Shown here: positions 35,505-47,762 of the stretch, piece by piece
Layout of the letters: each line of letters starts with the position of its first letter
Position numbering within the stretch: position 1 is the first letter of the stretch
Origin: Cunninghamia lanceolata
Lineage: Eukaryota; Streptophyta; Pinopsida; Cupressales; Cupressaceae
Direction: 5' to 3'
Length of the DNA: 64,000 nt
Assembly (NCBI GenBank): GCA_027924645.1
Contig: BSBN01001965.1
Span: 16,916,001 to 16,980,000 of the forward strand
Position numbers and translations under genes: made by a program
The notes under the pieces: generated by a model
Seen by the model: only the letters and a program-made list of their open reading frames with translations
Database searches by the model: none
Told to the model about the DNA's origin: nothing

Positions 35505-37947
35505 TTAGCATGCCCAGTGGGACCTGCAAGGTCCCTATCTAATCATTTTGTGAGTGTTTTTGCTTGTAGAAATGTGCTCTTTAGCAAGCATAGCACCTTT
35601 TCTCCGCACAGTAGCACTATTTATCAAGAAAGTAGCCCCATTTCTACATATAGTGGCACCATCTCTATCTATTGTGGTGCTATTTTGACATGACAATCCC
35701 ACTCATCTTTGGATTAAATATAATCTTCTTCTTGTTTTCTAGCATTTTTAGCATTTTAGCTCTTGGTTTTTGCAGGTTTTGCATAGAAACAAGGGGAAAC
35801 TATGGAAAAAAATTTCTAAAATCATCCATTAACCAAAACTGTGTTGTATTGGCGCTATCGACACCCAAAGCGATGCCTTTGTCTGAGACAAATCAACCAA
35901 ACCAAACTCCTGTGCAAAGTGGCGCTATCTTTCTGTATTGTAGTGTATTTTTTGTATCAACACTATCTTCTTTATCAGTGCTATCCTCTGTATTGATGCC
36001 ATTTTATGCATCAGCACCATCTGTTTCTATGGTGCCATCTTTTCTTGTAGCGCCATCTTGCATTGTGGCGTCATCCTCTGTTGTAGCACTATTTACTATA
36101 TTGGCATCTTCTTTTATTGTAGTGCCATTTGTATCTATTTTAGTGCTATGTTTCTATACAAGCTTAGGGATCTGTACAGGGTTGGGTCTCTTTTCTATAG
36201 GATATTTCAAATTATCTAAAACCACTATCTCAAATCTACTAACATCTTTTCCAGGGATTTCGTAGCATAGAAAACACTTTATCTTGGTGCACCTAAAAAG
36301 AACCTTTGTTGGCTTAGCTTAGAAAACACTTAAATTTGGTGCAACTAAAATCAATCATTGGTTTGTCAAACAAACAACAAACAAAACATTTCATTTGGTG
36401 TACCTAAAAAGAATCCTTTTTGTGCCCTAGCATAGAGAACATTTGACTTTGGTGCACTAAAATTAATCATTGCTTGCAACAAACAACTTTAAACACATTT
36501 TGATTTGGGCTTAAAAAAGAACATAGCTTTGTTTGCCATGTTTAGTGCACTTGCACATTTGTGTTATCCCATAGGGTAGAATCAAAGTATCCTCTCCCCT
36601 TGCCTTCAAAAGGATCTTGGGTGAAGAGAAATGGTTCTATCCTCTTTTTCATTTTAGAAAGTGGGCTTGCCCTTGAGACACATCCATTCAGAGAACTCAT
36701 TGGCGACCCTAAGCGATACTTTCATATGATCCACTATACAAAATAGGATAAGGTGAAAGCCAAGTCCAAATCGGTATGAGTGCTTACCATTTGGTGCTAG
36801 CTTGAAAGGAAGTAGTACCTTTGTGTATATGAAACTCCTAGTAGAGCTAGTCAAAACTTTAAGTAGTTTATCAGATGCTCGTAAGGTGCCGATCCCCCAG
36901 ATGTACCCCCACTATGAACCATTGTTCTAGAAACAAAAATCCCTCTACTTGTTCAACAAGTATTATCCTTGCTTCACCTTAGGTTGTGCATGCTTGATAA
37001 ATCTTTCACATTTTTCACAACAAAACTTTTGGCCATTGTACTTTCTTGTTTGATTTATCTATTGCCAAGCCATCAAAAAACCCAAATTCCCAACCAAATC
37101 CAACAACGTTCAAACTCAAACCACCCATTTAGGGCCATTTCCATCTGTTTTAAGCACCTTCTTCATCCATGTCCAAAAATCAAAATTTTCCATCAAAAAC
37201 ATCAATTTTATAAGCCCATTTAAAAAAAAAATTCTAGTCGGGGGCTGGGTTTTCCTCCCAACACCGCTAAACCACCCCTCCATTTATCAAATCCCATCAA
37301 TTGATCTTATCCAATCCCTTTAATCCACTTCATCCCTAATCATCCTCATCATCCTTAATCCAATTCATTATCATCATCTTAATCCCATTCCTTCATCCAT
37401 TTAATCAACATTATCCAAATCCTCATCCAAAATCAACCCCAAGTCAAAAATCATAGCATCAATCCAAAATCTAAAATTAAATCCAACATCAATCATCACT
37501 CATCTGTTATCCACTCTAATCAAACATTCCAACCCTTAATCCTTAATCAATAATCATCCTTTGTAAATCAAACTTGGGTTAAGGATTTAGTCTCATTCAT
37601 CCTCCATCAACCCTTCATCCGAAATCTCAATCATAATCATCCACATCATTATCAAAATCCTCCAACATCATTATCAAAATCCAAATCCAAATCAACCCAA
37701 TCAAAAATCAAGACCTTAGTTTATCATTATCAACCTTTATCCAAACTTCCTTGAGATCATTAGTCTATCTTAAGTAAGTCATCAAAATCAACAATCAACC
37801 CTCTATTGCTTAATATCATTAGTCTATCTTAAGTATATGGAATCATCCATCCTTTGAAGCAAATAAAATCATCCTAAGGTCTTGAAATTTGATCCCCAAC
37901 ATCAAAATCATCCATTATCCTTCATCATCCCATACCTCTCCAACAAA
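35505..37947 (+). other. Element C leader with degenerate repeats
   Basis: Begins TTAGCATGCCCAGTGGGACC, a candidate primer binding site. From 35580 to 36150 words like GTAGCACCATTT or GTGGCGTCATC recur about every 20-30 bases; the long open frame here (35672-36265) is simply this repeat translated. From 36262 to 36515 a second degenerate repeat recurs (ATAGAAAACACTTT...TTGGTGCACCTAAAA). No convincing gene before 37948. Confidence 0.6.
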
Positions 37948-39234
37948 ATGGATCCTTATGTAGTAATGCAACAATTACAAAGACTTAGAAAAATCTATGA
38001 GAATATGGATCCTAATGCTAAGGAAAAATACAAAAATGACTTTAGAGATATACCCTTAGCACATCTCATAATTGTAGAATCCCAAGCCCCTACCCAACCT
38101 CTGTAATATCAACAAACACCCTATATTTCATCCCCATCCACATCGTATCAATCTTCATCATACCAACCTTCATCCTATATATCCACCCCATCAACCTCAT
38201 ACCAACCTTCATTGTATCAACCTTTACCCTTAGATCAATCTTCATCCCCTTATACATCCATGTCATCATACTTATCCAGCCAATCAATACCTCCAACTTA
38301 TCCTTCCCCCAACCTTTGTCATGGTAACTTTGATCAAGGGAACACAAATCTAGCACATCTAATGGCTAAAATTCAAAACTTATATCAACAACCATTCCCC
38401 CATGCAAATCCCCCATCCTCTAATCTCCATCGTCCTATCCCTCCATCACCATACCTACCTTACAATCCATCAACTACTATCCTCCCATAACAATATCCCT
38501 CCAACCTTATCAACCTTAATCCATCACCCTATGTATCTCCCAATCCACCAATCCCTATCACACATGCACTATCTAATCCACTATCAAACCTTCCACATCC
38601 TAAGCCCACAACATCCAAGGAATCCTTGTGGGATTTCCTCCAAATAACATCACCTAAAAATGAAAGTAAATCTATAGAATCCTGCAAATCTCCCACCCTT
38701 CCAACACCACCATCTAATCCAACACCTATCCTTGAACCCATCCAAGAACCATCATTACCTAATCTCATGACCCACCTATCCAATCCCAACCCTAATCCTA
38801 CACCATCCACCCTTATTATCCATCCATTATATTGTTCTTCAACCCATACACTCATAAAGTATGCCATCCATTGGCTATTAGCAAGGAATCAAACACCCTC
38901 ATGCAAACCAACACCCATCCAAGAACCTACCATCACCATCCAAGTCACTTACACTTCCATGCAAACACATGAGCTATGTCAAGAATCAAATCCAAAGCAT
39001 GTCGAAACATCAACCTCTTCTCCTAATCAATATCTAACCATCCCATCTAGTGATCAACTTATTACCCCTTTACCTACCAATCCTACTCCAAATCCGTCCT
39101 CTTATCCACTTGGAAAAAGCACCTTCATCTATGGTGACTCCCTCATAGGAGGTGAACAATTTCCATCCACCACCTATCCTTCAACAAATAATGAACTAGT
39201 GTCTTGTTTCCAAAGAATTAAACATCCTATTTGA
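37948..39234 (+). pseudogene. Element C gag-like, Pro/Ser/Tyr-rich ORF
   Basis: The ATG at 37948 begins MDPYVVMQQLQRLRKIYENM, then DPNAKEKYKNDF, a short helical region followed by Tyr-Gln-Pro-Ser repeats (from tandem TCATACCAACCTTCATC-like DNA) and a long Pro/Thr/Asn-rich stretch. A TAA near 38104 and frame changes near 38490-38626 break it; 38626-39234 is open. Position (first ORF after the leader) suggests a Gag-like role, but I see no zinc knuckle. It is cut at its 3' end by the solo LTR at 39235. Confidence 0.5.
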
Positions 39235-39980
39235 TGAAGGGGGAAAATCATAAAACACACAATAACAAAAATTGCACACAGAAAATAGAATGATATTTTA
39301 TTAATATGGGAAAAACATTACATTACAGAAGCTCAAATACAATTAGAGGATGAATCCCCTATAGGCCGCAACACATTACAGCTCCCTCTCTCAAGACTCT
39401 AGAATCTTCAGCCTTCTGTAACCCAAATCAACTAGGGTTTCCATTTTCCCACCCTTTTCTTGACTCTACACCTTCCCCCTTAACTCTACTACCTAAGGGT
39501 TCCCAAAATGGTCATATATAGCCCTTTTTGGTGGCCACTAGCTTAATTTTGAAATTTGCATCTCCCTCCAAAAATAGGTCAACTTCGCGGGGCCATAACT
39601 TTTGATCCGACCATTGGATTTTCAATTATAATAACTTTCTGGAAAGCTCTCGAAAAGATGATGGTGTGCAAGCAATATTGATAGGTAGATGGCTTCGGTT
39701 TCCCACCAAATTTCGGGCCCATCTAGAGCCTCTAAGTGCCTCAAATTTGACTTTGAATATTTCAATAAGATTTTTGGAATTTGAAATTTTAATATCTCAC
39801 AAATGACAAATGATATTGAAGTGATTTCTTCACCATTAGCTTCAATTCACCATTCTAGAGGTCTGTGTAAGATTTTGTATCCAACCGTGCACAAATGCAA
39901 ACTTACTAAAAATAGTAACCTTGCCAAATTTAGCACTTATTGAAAAGAAACAACACATTTTTTTTTTTTTTTTTTTTTCA
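39235..39980 (-). mobile_element. Solo LTR inside element C
   Basis: Flanked by TTGA (39231-39234 and 39981-39984). On the minus strand it starts TG followed by 21 A's and ends CCCCCTTCA, with a TATATA box near 39512-39520, a TGTAATGT-rich transcript-end region and AATAAAATATC near the end. This is the layout of a plant LTR of about 746 bp. No internal region is present. Family not assigned. Confidence 0.65.
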
Positions 39981-39984
39981 TTGA

Positions 39985-40882
39985 TGCAAGATTGGTCTTA
40001 CACCCTAGATGCTCCTACATCACTATCACATGTCACATACTCCAAAATATGAACTATCAAGGAGAAGGCTTAGGCCTTCATGAACAAGGCATCTTGGAGC
40101 CCATCCACACCACATTCCATCCATCCTTGCATGGCCTTGGCTATACATCCCAAGGAGAACAACCTAAACATGTTGGTACCACTCACGTATCCTCCAAAAT
40201 CCATTCATCCAATCCCAAACATGGTGCACCTCATCGCACCTCCAAATCATATGTCACCATTCCCCCTCCATCATCATATCATGAGCAAAAGCATGTGACC
40301 ATCCATCTTCCTCCATCAAATTTACCTCCGCTACTTCCAACTCCAAATATCCCTATTAAATCTAATTTACCTCCTATCCTACCAACCCCAAACATCCCTA
40401 TCCACAAAGCTTCTTATCCTCCCATCCTCCCAACTCCTAATATCCCTATCCTCAAATCCCCTTGTCCATTTATCCGTAAATCCACTTTTAACCCCTCCAC
40501 CCATAAACCCCCTAAACTTCCAAATCAAGATCAACAAAATTGTACATCATTCAAACATGAAGCTTCCACCAAATCCATGGGATTCAAAAATAGAAATTTG
40601 AATGCCTCAACTCATAAAGTACAAAAACCTAAAAATGTTATCCCTTCCAATCAAAATCAAAAATCCAAAAGGCTATCAAAGCTCACACCATCACAAGAAA
40701 AAGAAAAAATAAAAATGGAGTGGGTTCCAAAACAAAAAGCACCAAACTCTAATGAGGCATCCACCTCCCAATCTCCCCCAAAATCCCAAACATCTCACTC
40801 CCCATCTAAAAATCCCATAGTTCCTAAGTCTATTTGGGTCCCTAAGACCCCAAATCACCCATCCACAAATCTCGCATCCTGA
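39985..40882 (+). pseudogene. Element C second ORF with G-patch-like motif
   Basis: Open from 39992 to 40882. MNYQGEGLGLHEQGI near 40050-40093 resembles a G-patch (Gly-rich RNA-binding motif sometimes found near retroelement protease). It is followed by four tandem copies of a Pro-rich unit of the LPPILPTPNIPI type (about 40315-40455) and a Lys/Ser/Pro-rich basic tail. It is offset by one base from the frame upstream of the solo LTR. No enzyme motif is seen. Confidence 0.45.
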
Positions 40883-43110
40883 TCCCTATTACTTCCAACT
40901 CCACATCCAAAATACAAGCTTCCAAATACATCACAGTGTGTGCAACCATTGGTCTTGGTTACCATCTACCACATGACATTCCCACATACCTCCATCTCCC
41001 CATCTTTCATCCACTATCCTACATATCTCTCCCATCACATCCCTATGGTCCATTCTTTTGCATAAACCTTACATAATCCACATCATTATCCACTATCCAC
41101 CATATATTCCATCTTCGCCTATCTACCAACATCCTTGCAATCGTCATCCATAATGATATCCAACATGGGACCATGTTCACCTTGCTATGGTAACAGATGC
41201 TAGAGTCCCCATTCCATAAAAAAGAGCAAAAATTAAAAAAAATAGTAAAGAGAAAAAATCTGTCCAATGCTGAAAACCACTCCTTGTGGCACCTTGGGCA
41301 AGTACCATGATGAAAACCCCTTGTGGGCATCATGCGTAATCCCTTCTCCATCCATTTTTTTATCCCTACACTTGGAGATAAAATTATACCTTTCATCCAC
41401 ATTTTTTGCATATCCTATCCATCATCTATCTTTATCCTATCATATTCATATCCACCATCCCCTATTTATCCTAGCATTCCCCATCCATTCTATCTTCTTT
41501 ATCCTCCTCCTTAGACCTTGAAAAAGACAATGGGCAAAATATCAAAAACATGCTTTGGACACCTCTCGGCATACTCCCTATTCAAGCATATCCTCCATCC
41601 ATCTACTACAAAGTCCATCCATTCAAACGTCAACTCATCATGCAAAATTCTAATCATTGGGGCATATGATTCCTTACAACTTAGCCCTAGGAGAAAATCC
41701 TAAAACCTCCCATCCATCTATCATGTATCCCTACTCGATCCTCTGTCCCCCATCCTATCCCTTATCTGCATGTATCTATCTATCTATCAAAAGCAAATAT
41801 CCCTTATCCTTTCATCACCAATCCCCCAATCCAACCCCATCACCTTCACCTCTCGACTTGGTGGTCCCTTGTCATTAGTATCTAGCACAAAGGCTATCCA
41901 AATGAAATCAGATACAACCATCTCATAATAAAACCATACCCCATCCAAAACCTTCAAAATCGCAAAAATCCAAAACCAACAAAAAAATCAAAAAATTAGA
42001 AAAATCCCAAAAAAAACCCCACAACATCATCACGATCACCCAAAACATCCAAACACATCATCTCCCAACATCTTCACATCTATCCTCAATCATCCCACAT
42101 CATCACCACAAGCCAGAACTACATATCATCACCACCTACATCTCAATGTGCCTTGATCCCATGGATATAAGGTATGTAGGCAGTCTGGAATATGAAGGAA
42201 GTATCAGTACTTAGGGACATAAGATGCATCCATCCAACCCACTTGGATGGTCCCTATCCCCTAATATTACACTAGATCCCAAGCATCGCATCACCTATCA
42301 AAGCATCGTCCCTTAACCAAAAATCATCAACTATCAAATCAACATCAACCACAACTTGTCACCATCATATCTTGTGCCAATCTTACAACATCAACTATCC
42401 AATCATCCATCGATTCCTACCTTAGGATTTATCATTCCTACAATAGGTAGAATCTATCAAAGAATCATCCATCTTGGAAAGAGATACAATGGCTATTTGT
42501 TTGGTTTGTTGATCTTTTGGTTCTTGATTTTTATCTTTTATCCTATTTTGAAGATCACATTAAAGCTACCTTGATCTCACTATATCATGGTATGTGGTGA
42601 AAACATCTAGAATGGGGCATGGTCTTGCTTTTGTATGTTGTTCTTGTGAGTTGGTTTCATTACTCCAACCTAGTATTCATATCTTGTGGATTGTAGGGTC
42701 GGTTCTAGCATATTGATCTCCTTGTGCATCTAAGGTTCATCATACCTTTTGTGTATTAAGGGCTTATGCTATGAGTCCCCTTCCCTCATCTAGACAAGGT
42801 TGTACTATCTTGGGCATGCATGGGATCATCCCTTTGTTTGCATGTCTAGTCCTTGCAAGTGTTGGATAAACATCATCAACCTGGTCTCCTATTCCTTGGT
42901 GAAAATATCTACTTTGCTATAACAAACCTAGGATTGCTCTAAATCATTTTGAGCACAATGATAATCCATCAACCAATCTCTCATAAATCATCAATCTTTC
43001 ATCTCACCCCTTATCCTCCATCCACCTTCAACCAATCTATTCCATCCATTTTGAGAGCACACTCGTGTTCTTGCAACCTTCCTATCCTCTCGAGGGGGCG
43101 TCACACTTAC
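40883..43110 (+). other. Element C interior, no recognised gene
   Basis: About 2.2 kb of CCATCC/CATCCTATC-rich, G-poor sequence. Short frames here have low-complexity translations (His, Pro, Ser, Ile) and no domain motif that I recognise. TGCATGCATGGGATCATCCC-type unique DNA occurs around 42600-42900. Confidence 0.6.
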
Positions 43111-43320
43111 CAATCATCCCTAAACCTAATCCTATTCTTCTAAGCTAAAATCTTTTTCTATCCAATCTAATAACCCTTACCAATCATCCCTAAACCTAAT
43201 ACTATTCTTCTAAGCCAAAATCATTTTCTATCCAATCCAATCACCCTTACCAATCATCCCTAAACCTAATCCTATTATTCTAAGCCAAAATATTTTTCTA
43301 TCCAATCCAACTCTATATTT
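43111..43320 (+). repeat. 70-bp tandem repeat, three copies
   Basis: CAATCATCCCTAAACCTAAT begins each unit at 43111, 43181 and 43251; the units differ by a few bases. It lies just before the element C 3' LTR. Confidence 0.92.
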
Positions 43321-43375
43321 TAACTTCTTTGAAATAATGTTACTTAGCCGTAACACCATTCCAAAGAGGGACAAA

Positions 43376-44515
43376 TGTAGACACCTAAAATTGACTTGCT
43401 TCACAAACAAATTTCCCCTATCACTACACCACCAATTATCCCTCCTATTAATTAAATAAACTCATTTTATTTAATTAATTTATCCCTAATAATCTATCCT
43501 TAACCATTTATCCATCCCTTGTGATCAATTAATTTAATTAATTCATCACTATACTTTACCACACTATCCCTCATTAATTAAATAAATATTCCCAATATTC
43601 ATTTAGCTAATTTATCCATCTTCCTAATCCCTATTAATTAGATAAATTATGCTTACCTAATTAATCTACCCTACTAATCAACCTAAACCTATCCTAGTTG
43701 ATTAAATAGCAATTATTTAATTAGCTACCCTAGCCTACCTATCTCTTAGACCTAGATTAATTAAGCTAAACACTTAATTAACCTTTCTTAGCCCATCCTC
43801 CCACACACCTTTGAATAAAAATCAATTTTTTATTCAAAGGGTCACATCCCTCTCTTACATATGTAAGTGTACATGTGTCCTCACTCCTTACACATGTCAT
43901 ATCTCATTAATGGAACTCTTCCCCATAAATGGAACTCTTCCCAAAATGAATTTTTAATTCATTTATAATCCTCCTCTCTTCCAAATGTGAACTTTTAAAT
44001 TCACAAATAATGAGAGCCCTCCAATCCCATTGACCAAACCTCAACCCTTGATCTCTCTCATCCACTCCTCTTGTGACACTTGTCACAAGGCTATGACTCC
44101 AATCCAAATCCTAACTCTCAATCATTCCTAGCCCTTGATCTCAACTTTTAATCCTCACCCTCCACCCCTTTTCCAAAAATCTATAAATAAGACCCTTGTC
44201 TAGGCCATTTTCAATAACTTCTTCTTGCATCCTTACTATGCCAAAATCTCTCCAAAATCTCCTCATCCTAACATCATAATGCTAAAATCTTTCTAGCCTT
44301 ATCTCTATCCAATCCATCAATCTATCCTCCAATATCTCATCCTACTATGTTAAATCTCAAAGAGTAATCCACATTCATCTATTTGGGTAAATCTAAGGAG
44401 TTTGGGTGCAACTTCTTCCACCCCATCAAGGAGAGGGATCACATTTGAAGGTATAACTTTGTGTATTTATGTATTTGGTTTGTATTTCTAGTTTCATTTG
44501 TTTTCCTTGTCTTCA
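43376..44515 (+). repeat. Element C 3' LTR
   Basis: Starts TGTAGACACC, ends TCTTCA, 1,140 bp, followed by CTTTT. Preceded by CCAAAGAGGGACAAA, a plausible polypurine tract. Confidence 0.93.
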
Positions 44516-44520
44516 CTTTT

Positions 44521-45202
44521 GATTCTAAATATCAACTTCTAACATCATTAAAGAAATGGACATTCTATCTGAAGAGTCCCTACCCAATATTTGGCATAAA
44601 CTGTGATAAGTCCTGACAAAATAGTCCATGAACATACTACAATGAAAGGGCTCCTATTTAGTATCTGAAATCTTCACCAGTTTACCATCAATACTTCTTT
44701 TCATGTGCTTGGCTAGGTTGTGATCCCTATAAGCATGTTTCACAGTCTTATATTTCCTCTTCAAAGAAGCAAGGTAAATTGGCTTGCTAGTTGCAGAGTC
44801 TAAATTGAATACTATAGAAATGAATCCTTTGGTGAGCTTGATAATTTTTGAACTATTTCTAGCTACAACATTCCTTGTAGCAGGATCATACCTCAATGTT
44901 ATTGCCCTAACTAGGTCAGGGTTAGGGAAGACATTGGAATAGATAAGCTTGGCTAGATCATATTTCTAGGCATGACAAATAGGGGCCTTATAGTTAATTC
45001 TCTTATGCCAATGTTTGAACAAAATCCAACTAGGAACAAGAAAAATGGCATCTTGACAATTATAGCAATAATTAATGAATTTATCCTTGAGCTCTCCTGG
45101 GCTGTGTAGTTTTAAGGTTGTCTGAGTAGAACTAGGGAGCTAGATCATGAGATCCTCATCTTATCTACGCTTAGAGGTGGAGGGTTGGCTAGCTTGACTC
45201 AT
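44521..45202 (-). pseudogene. Element A relic: N-terminal part of LTR-type ORF
   Basis: The minus-strand ATG at 45202 begins MSQASQPSTSKRR, with stops soon after. The frame continues through FINYCYNCQDAIFLVPSW and, at about 44865-44925, NPDLVRAITLRYDPATRNV. That stretch matches SPELVIECAQNYNPETRQV of F and TPELVVECARNYNPKTRRV of J, sharing P-[DE]-L-V, Y-[DN]-P-x-T-R and V at identical spacing. It is cut at 44521 by element C and continues at 34371. This is the strongest link of element A to the F/J protein family. Confidence 0.7.
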
Positions 45203-46312
45203 TCTTTCAATCTTAGTTTAATGAGATAGGGCTTCTCTTATAGGAATTTAACTACTTCTTTAATCAAGTGGTCAACTTAAAATATACTAGATACAAGGAG
45301 ATAGAACAAACTTATTGGTTCAGCTTGTAGAGTTCTGAATTACCACCTTTTGCCTTCTTGAGAATCTACTGTGCACCTGAAAGTTGTATGTACTTGAAAG
45401 AAATGATGTGTAAAGACCTAACTTTTCTTCCCTTTAAGCTTCATAGCCTAGCCTTCGATGCATTAATGGAGGTAGCCTCAGCTTTACTCTTCATTCATGC
45501 TACAACGTGGCTCCAGCGTTCGTTTCAAAAGTTCAAACATGTGTCATTGATTAGAATTCTTTCTTGCAAGATCCATACCACCATTTACCCATGAGATTTT
45601 GAAAATCTCAGTTATCATGTTTGAAAAGTCTTCAACCAATTAGAATAGGCCAAATCAGTTATACTTTCTTTGTAGATCACATCACTTTTTGTCTGGACCT
45701 GACACATGGCACCATCTCGCGGCCTTGTGGCTAGAGATGGCCTACCATTTATCTATTGTGTACAGGTGCAATTAAGTCTCCACACACCCACCTTTCATTT
45801 TATTTTCTCTTCTTGAATAAGGGAATGCCACGTGTCACCATCTCATGACTACGCGATGAAGATTCTATCTTGCGAGATACCCTTACGACAGAGTGCAACC
45901 ATTGGATTAAGACCTTCCATGCGAACCACATTTAAACTGACATCTAGTGAGATATAGTTGGCTAGTGCAAGATCCCTAGTGGAATAATACATAAGCATAG
46001 ATTCTAGGACATGTGTTATTCTATCGCGGCCATGCAGTGGGGTGATGACATCATTGATGATGCATTATGCTGTTGCGATATTCACTTTATCAAGCCTAAA
46101 AACTTACGGGAAGACTTAGGACATTTGATTTTATTTTTATGGGCCATAGAAGGTAGTGCCTAGAACATGGGACCGATCATCTCATAGGCGTAGAGACTTC
46201 AAGTTGTAACTTAAGGGACCGGAAACTTACTGTAGACGGTCAACATAAATTTAGAACATAAAGTGCATGACCTAGGGAAATAGGGTGAGAAAGAGTTCGT
46301 GAAGGTAAACTC
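45203..46312 (-). other. Element A: probable U3 upstream of the ORF
   Basis: No supported gene. On the minus strand it holds TGATGTCATCACC and CATCATCAATGATG (about 46045-46085), like the U3 of F and J, and a CACGTG G-box at 45829-45834. The A LTR start could be the TGTTAG at 47562 (minus), beyond solo LTR D; this is inference. Confidence 0.45.
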
Positions 46313-47549
46313 TATTACAAGTATAGGCCTAACTAGTGTTGTCATTGATGTCAACATACTCTTGTTACATTAATGATAAGGTTGGATGAGTTGTGTGCTG
46401 AGGATATTGAGAAAATTAGTCTCAATCAGGAACAGTGAATAACAGTGATGACATAAGGTAAAAGTCCAAGACAAGATGAGGACCAGAGGATGTAGTTTAA
46501 AGAGTTTGTAGATATGTGTCTTAAGATGTTCTAGTAGAGATTTCAGAGGTCCGCATGAAGATTTGAAGAAGTTATGGTAGTTCAAGTGAAACTGGTTCCG
46601 GCAGATGTTCAGTGATGACAGAGTGATACAGATAGGTCCGGTGAGATCTGGAAATGCATTCTCTAGTTCTATGGATTTGAGGAAGTGTTGGAGAAGTCTG
46701 TGTGGTGTTAACTCAATGGGTTCATGGTTTGAAGGTCCACAAGTATCTGTTCCCTTGTGATAGTAATGGTAGACTGTGTTCTTGAGGTTCTGGATGAAGG
46801 AGAGAAGGATTTCAGTAAGTAGAGGAAGTGTGGATGTTCTTGGTGTTTCAGGCAAGTTTGTGGAGGTCCTTGGATCATGTTCAGTTCATGTTTATGGTTT
46901 ACATTAGAATTGGGGTCCCAGAAATGAAGAATACCTTCTGGATGATGGTGTTGTTTCTGTGACTGGCCGACTAGATGAATTATACATTTTGCGGATGCTC
47001 TTGTGGATGTTTGTCGAATTAGATGTTTGTTCCTAAGTTGATGTCATGTATAAATAAGGGATTCTAAAGTTATTTCAGTGGGTGACTTGTGGAGATAAGT
47101 GTGTGGTAGCGAGGAGAAGAGCGAAAGGTAGAGCAAAAGGTTTGGGCTTAAATGGAACTGACTCAAGCATGGTGAAGATGCTATTTACCAGTTCAAGTAT
47201 GTGATACTTATTCTTTTGTAGACAGTGTGTCTCTTGTAGGAAGTGAGCCTATTGTGAGCAGTGTGCTCGGGTAGTGAGCCCTAATTGGCATGTGCCATTT
47301 TGTTCTTTGTATTCTTCTAACAAAGAATACAATCTTGGGTTAGTCACCCTGTGGTTTTTCCCTTAACCAAGTTTTCCATGTCAAAATCTTGGTGTCGCAT
47401 GTGTTGATGTGTTTCTGCTCTTGATTAAATGCATTAAGTTTCATGTTTGATTTATTGTTATACTACTAAGTGAATATAAGTGTTGAAAATGAAGAAAGTT
47501 TTGGACAACTGATTCACCCCCCTCTTAGTTGTTTGCCCTAAGTCTAACA
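46313..47549 (+). mobile_element. Solo LTR D of the element B (copia) family
   Basis: 1,237 bp aligning end to end with the B LTR: start TATTACAAGTATAGGCC (first TG changed), TATAAATA at 47049-47056, end CTAACA. The flanks AACTC (46308-46312) and AACAC (47550-47554) are a target duplication with one change. No internal sequence, so it arose by recombination between two LTRs. Confidence 0.9.
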
Positions 47550-47762
47550 AACACTTCTAACATTACGGACTTAAAACCCTAAACCCTAACGGGTACCACC
47601 ATTATCTTTGAGTGGGGACGTGTAAATGTAAGATTATAGTGAGAACCACACAACTCTGGGGTAGACCAAACCAAAACACAGACAAGACCGACTATACAAA
47701 ATATACAAGATTTACAAGTTATATGTACACCTATTTTACATTGTGCACAAATATGTATTCAT

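Larger units (their letters stand above)
34372..44515 (+). mobile_element. Element C: non-autonomous LTR retrotransposon
   Basis: LTRs at 34372-35504 and 43376-44515, flanked by a perfect duplication CTTTT (34367-34371 and 44516-44520). Termini are T(A/G)TAGACACC and TCTTCA. The 7.9-kb interior has gag-like, low-complexity reading frames but no protease DSG, RT, RNase H or integrase motif that I could find, so it needs proteins from elsewhere (LARD-like). The sense strand is conspicuously G-poor and C-rich from about 37200 to 42500. It inserted into the element A coding region. Confidence 0.9.

Noticed and set aside
35672..36265. Hydrophobic 197-codon frame resembling a membrane protein
   Set aside because: It is the translation of degenerate GTAGC/CCATC-type repeats in the element C leader; hydrophobicity is a by-product of T-rich DNA.
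39958..39978. 21-base T run as a SINE or processed-gene tail
   Set aside because: On the minus strand it is a 5' A run directly after TG, inside a segment with LTR-like TATA box, termini and flanking TTGA; a solo LTR fits better.
45358..45594. Plus-strand frame of 78 codons
   Set aside because: Lies in the probable U3 of element A, with no motif or conservation to support it.
47575..47589. CCCTAAACCCTAAC telomere-like sequence
   Set aside because: Only two units; too short to be an interstitial telomere tract.
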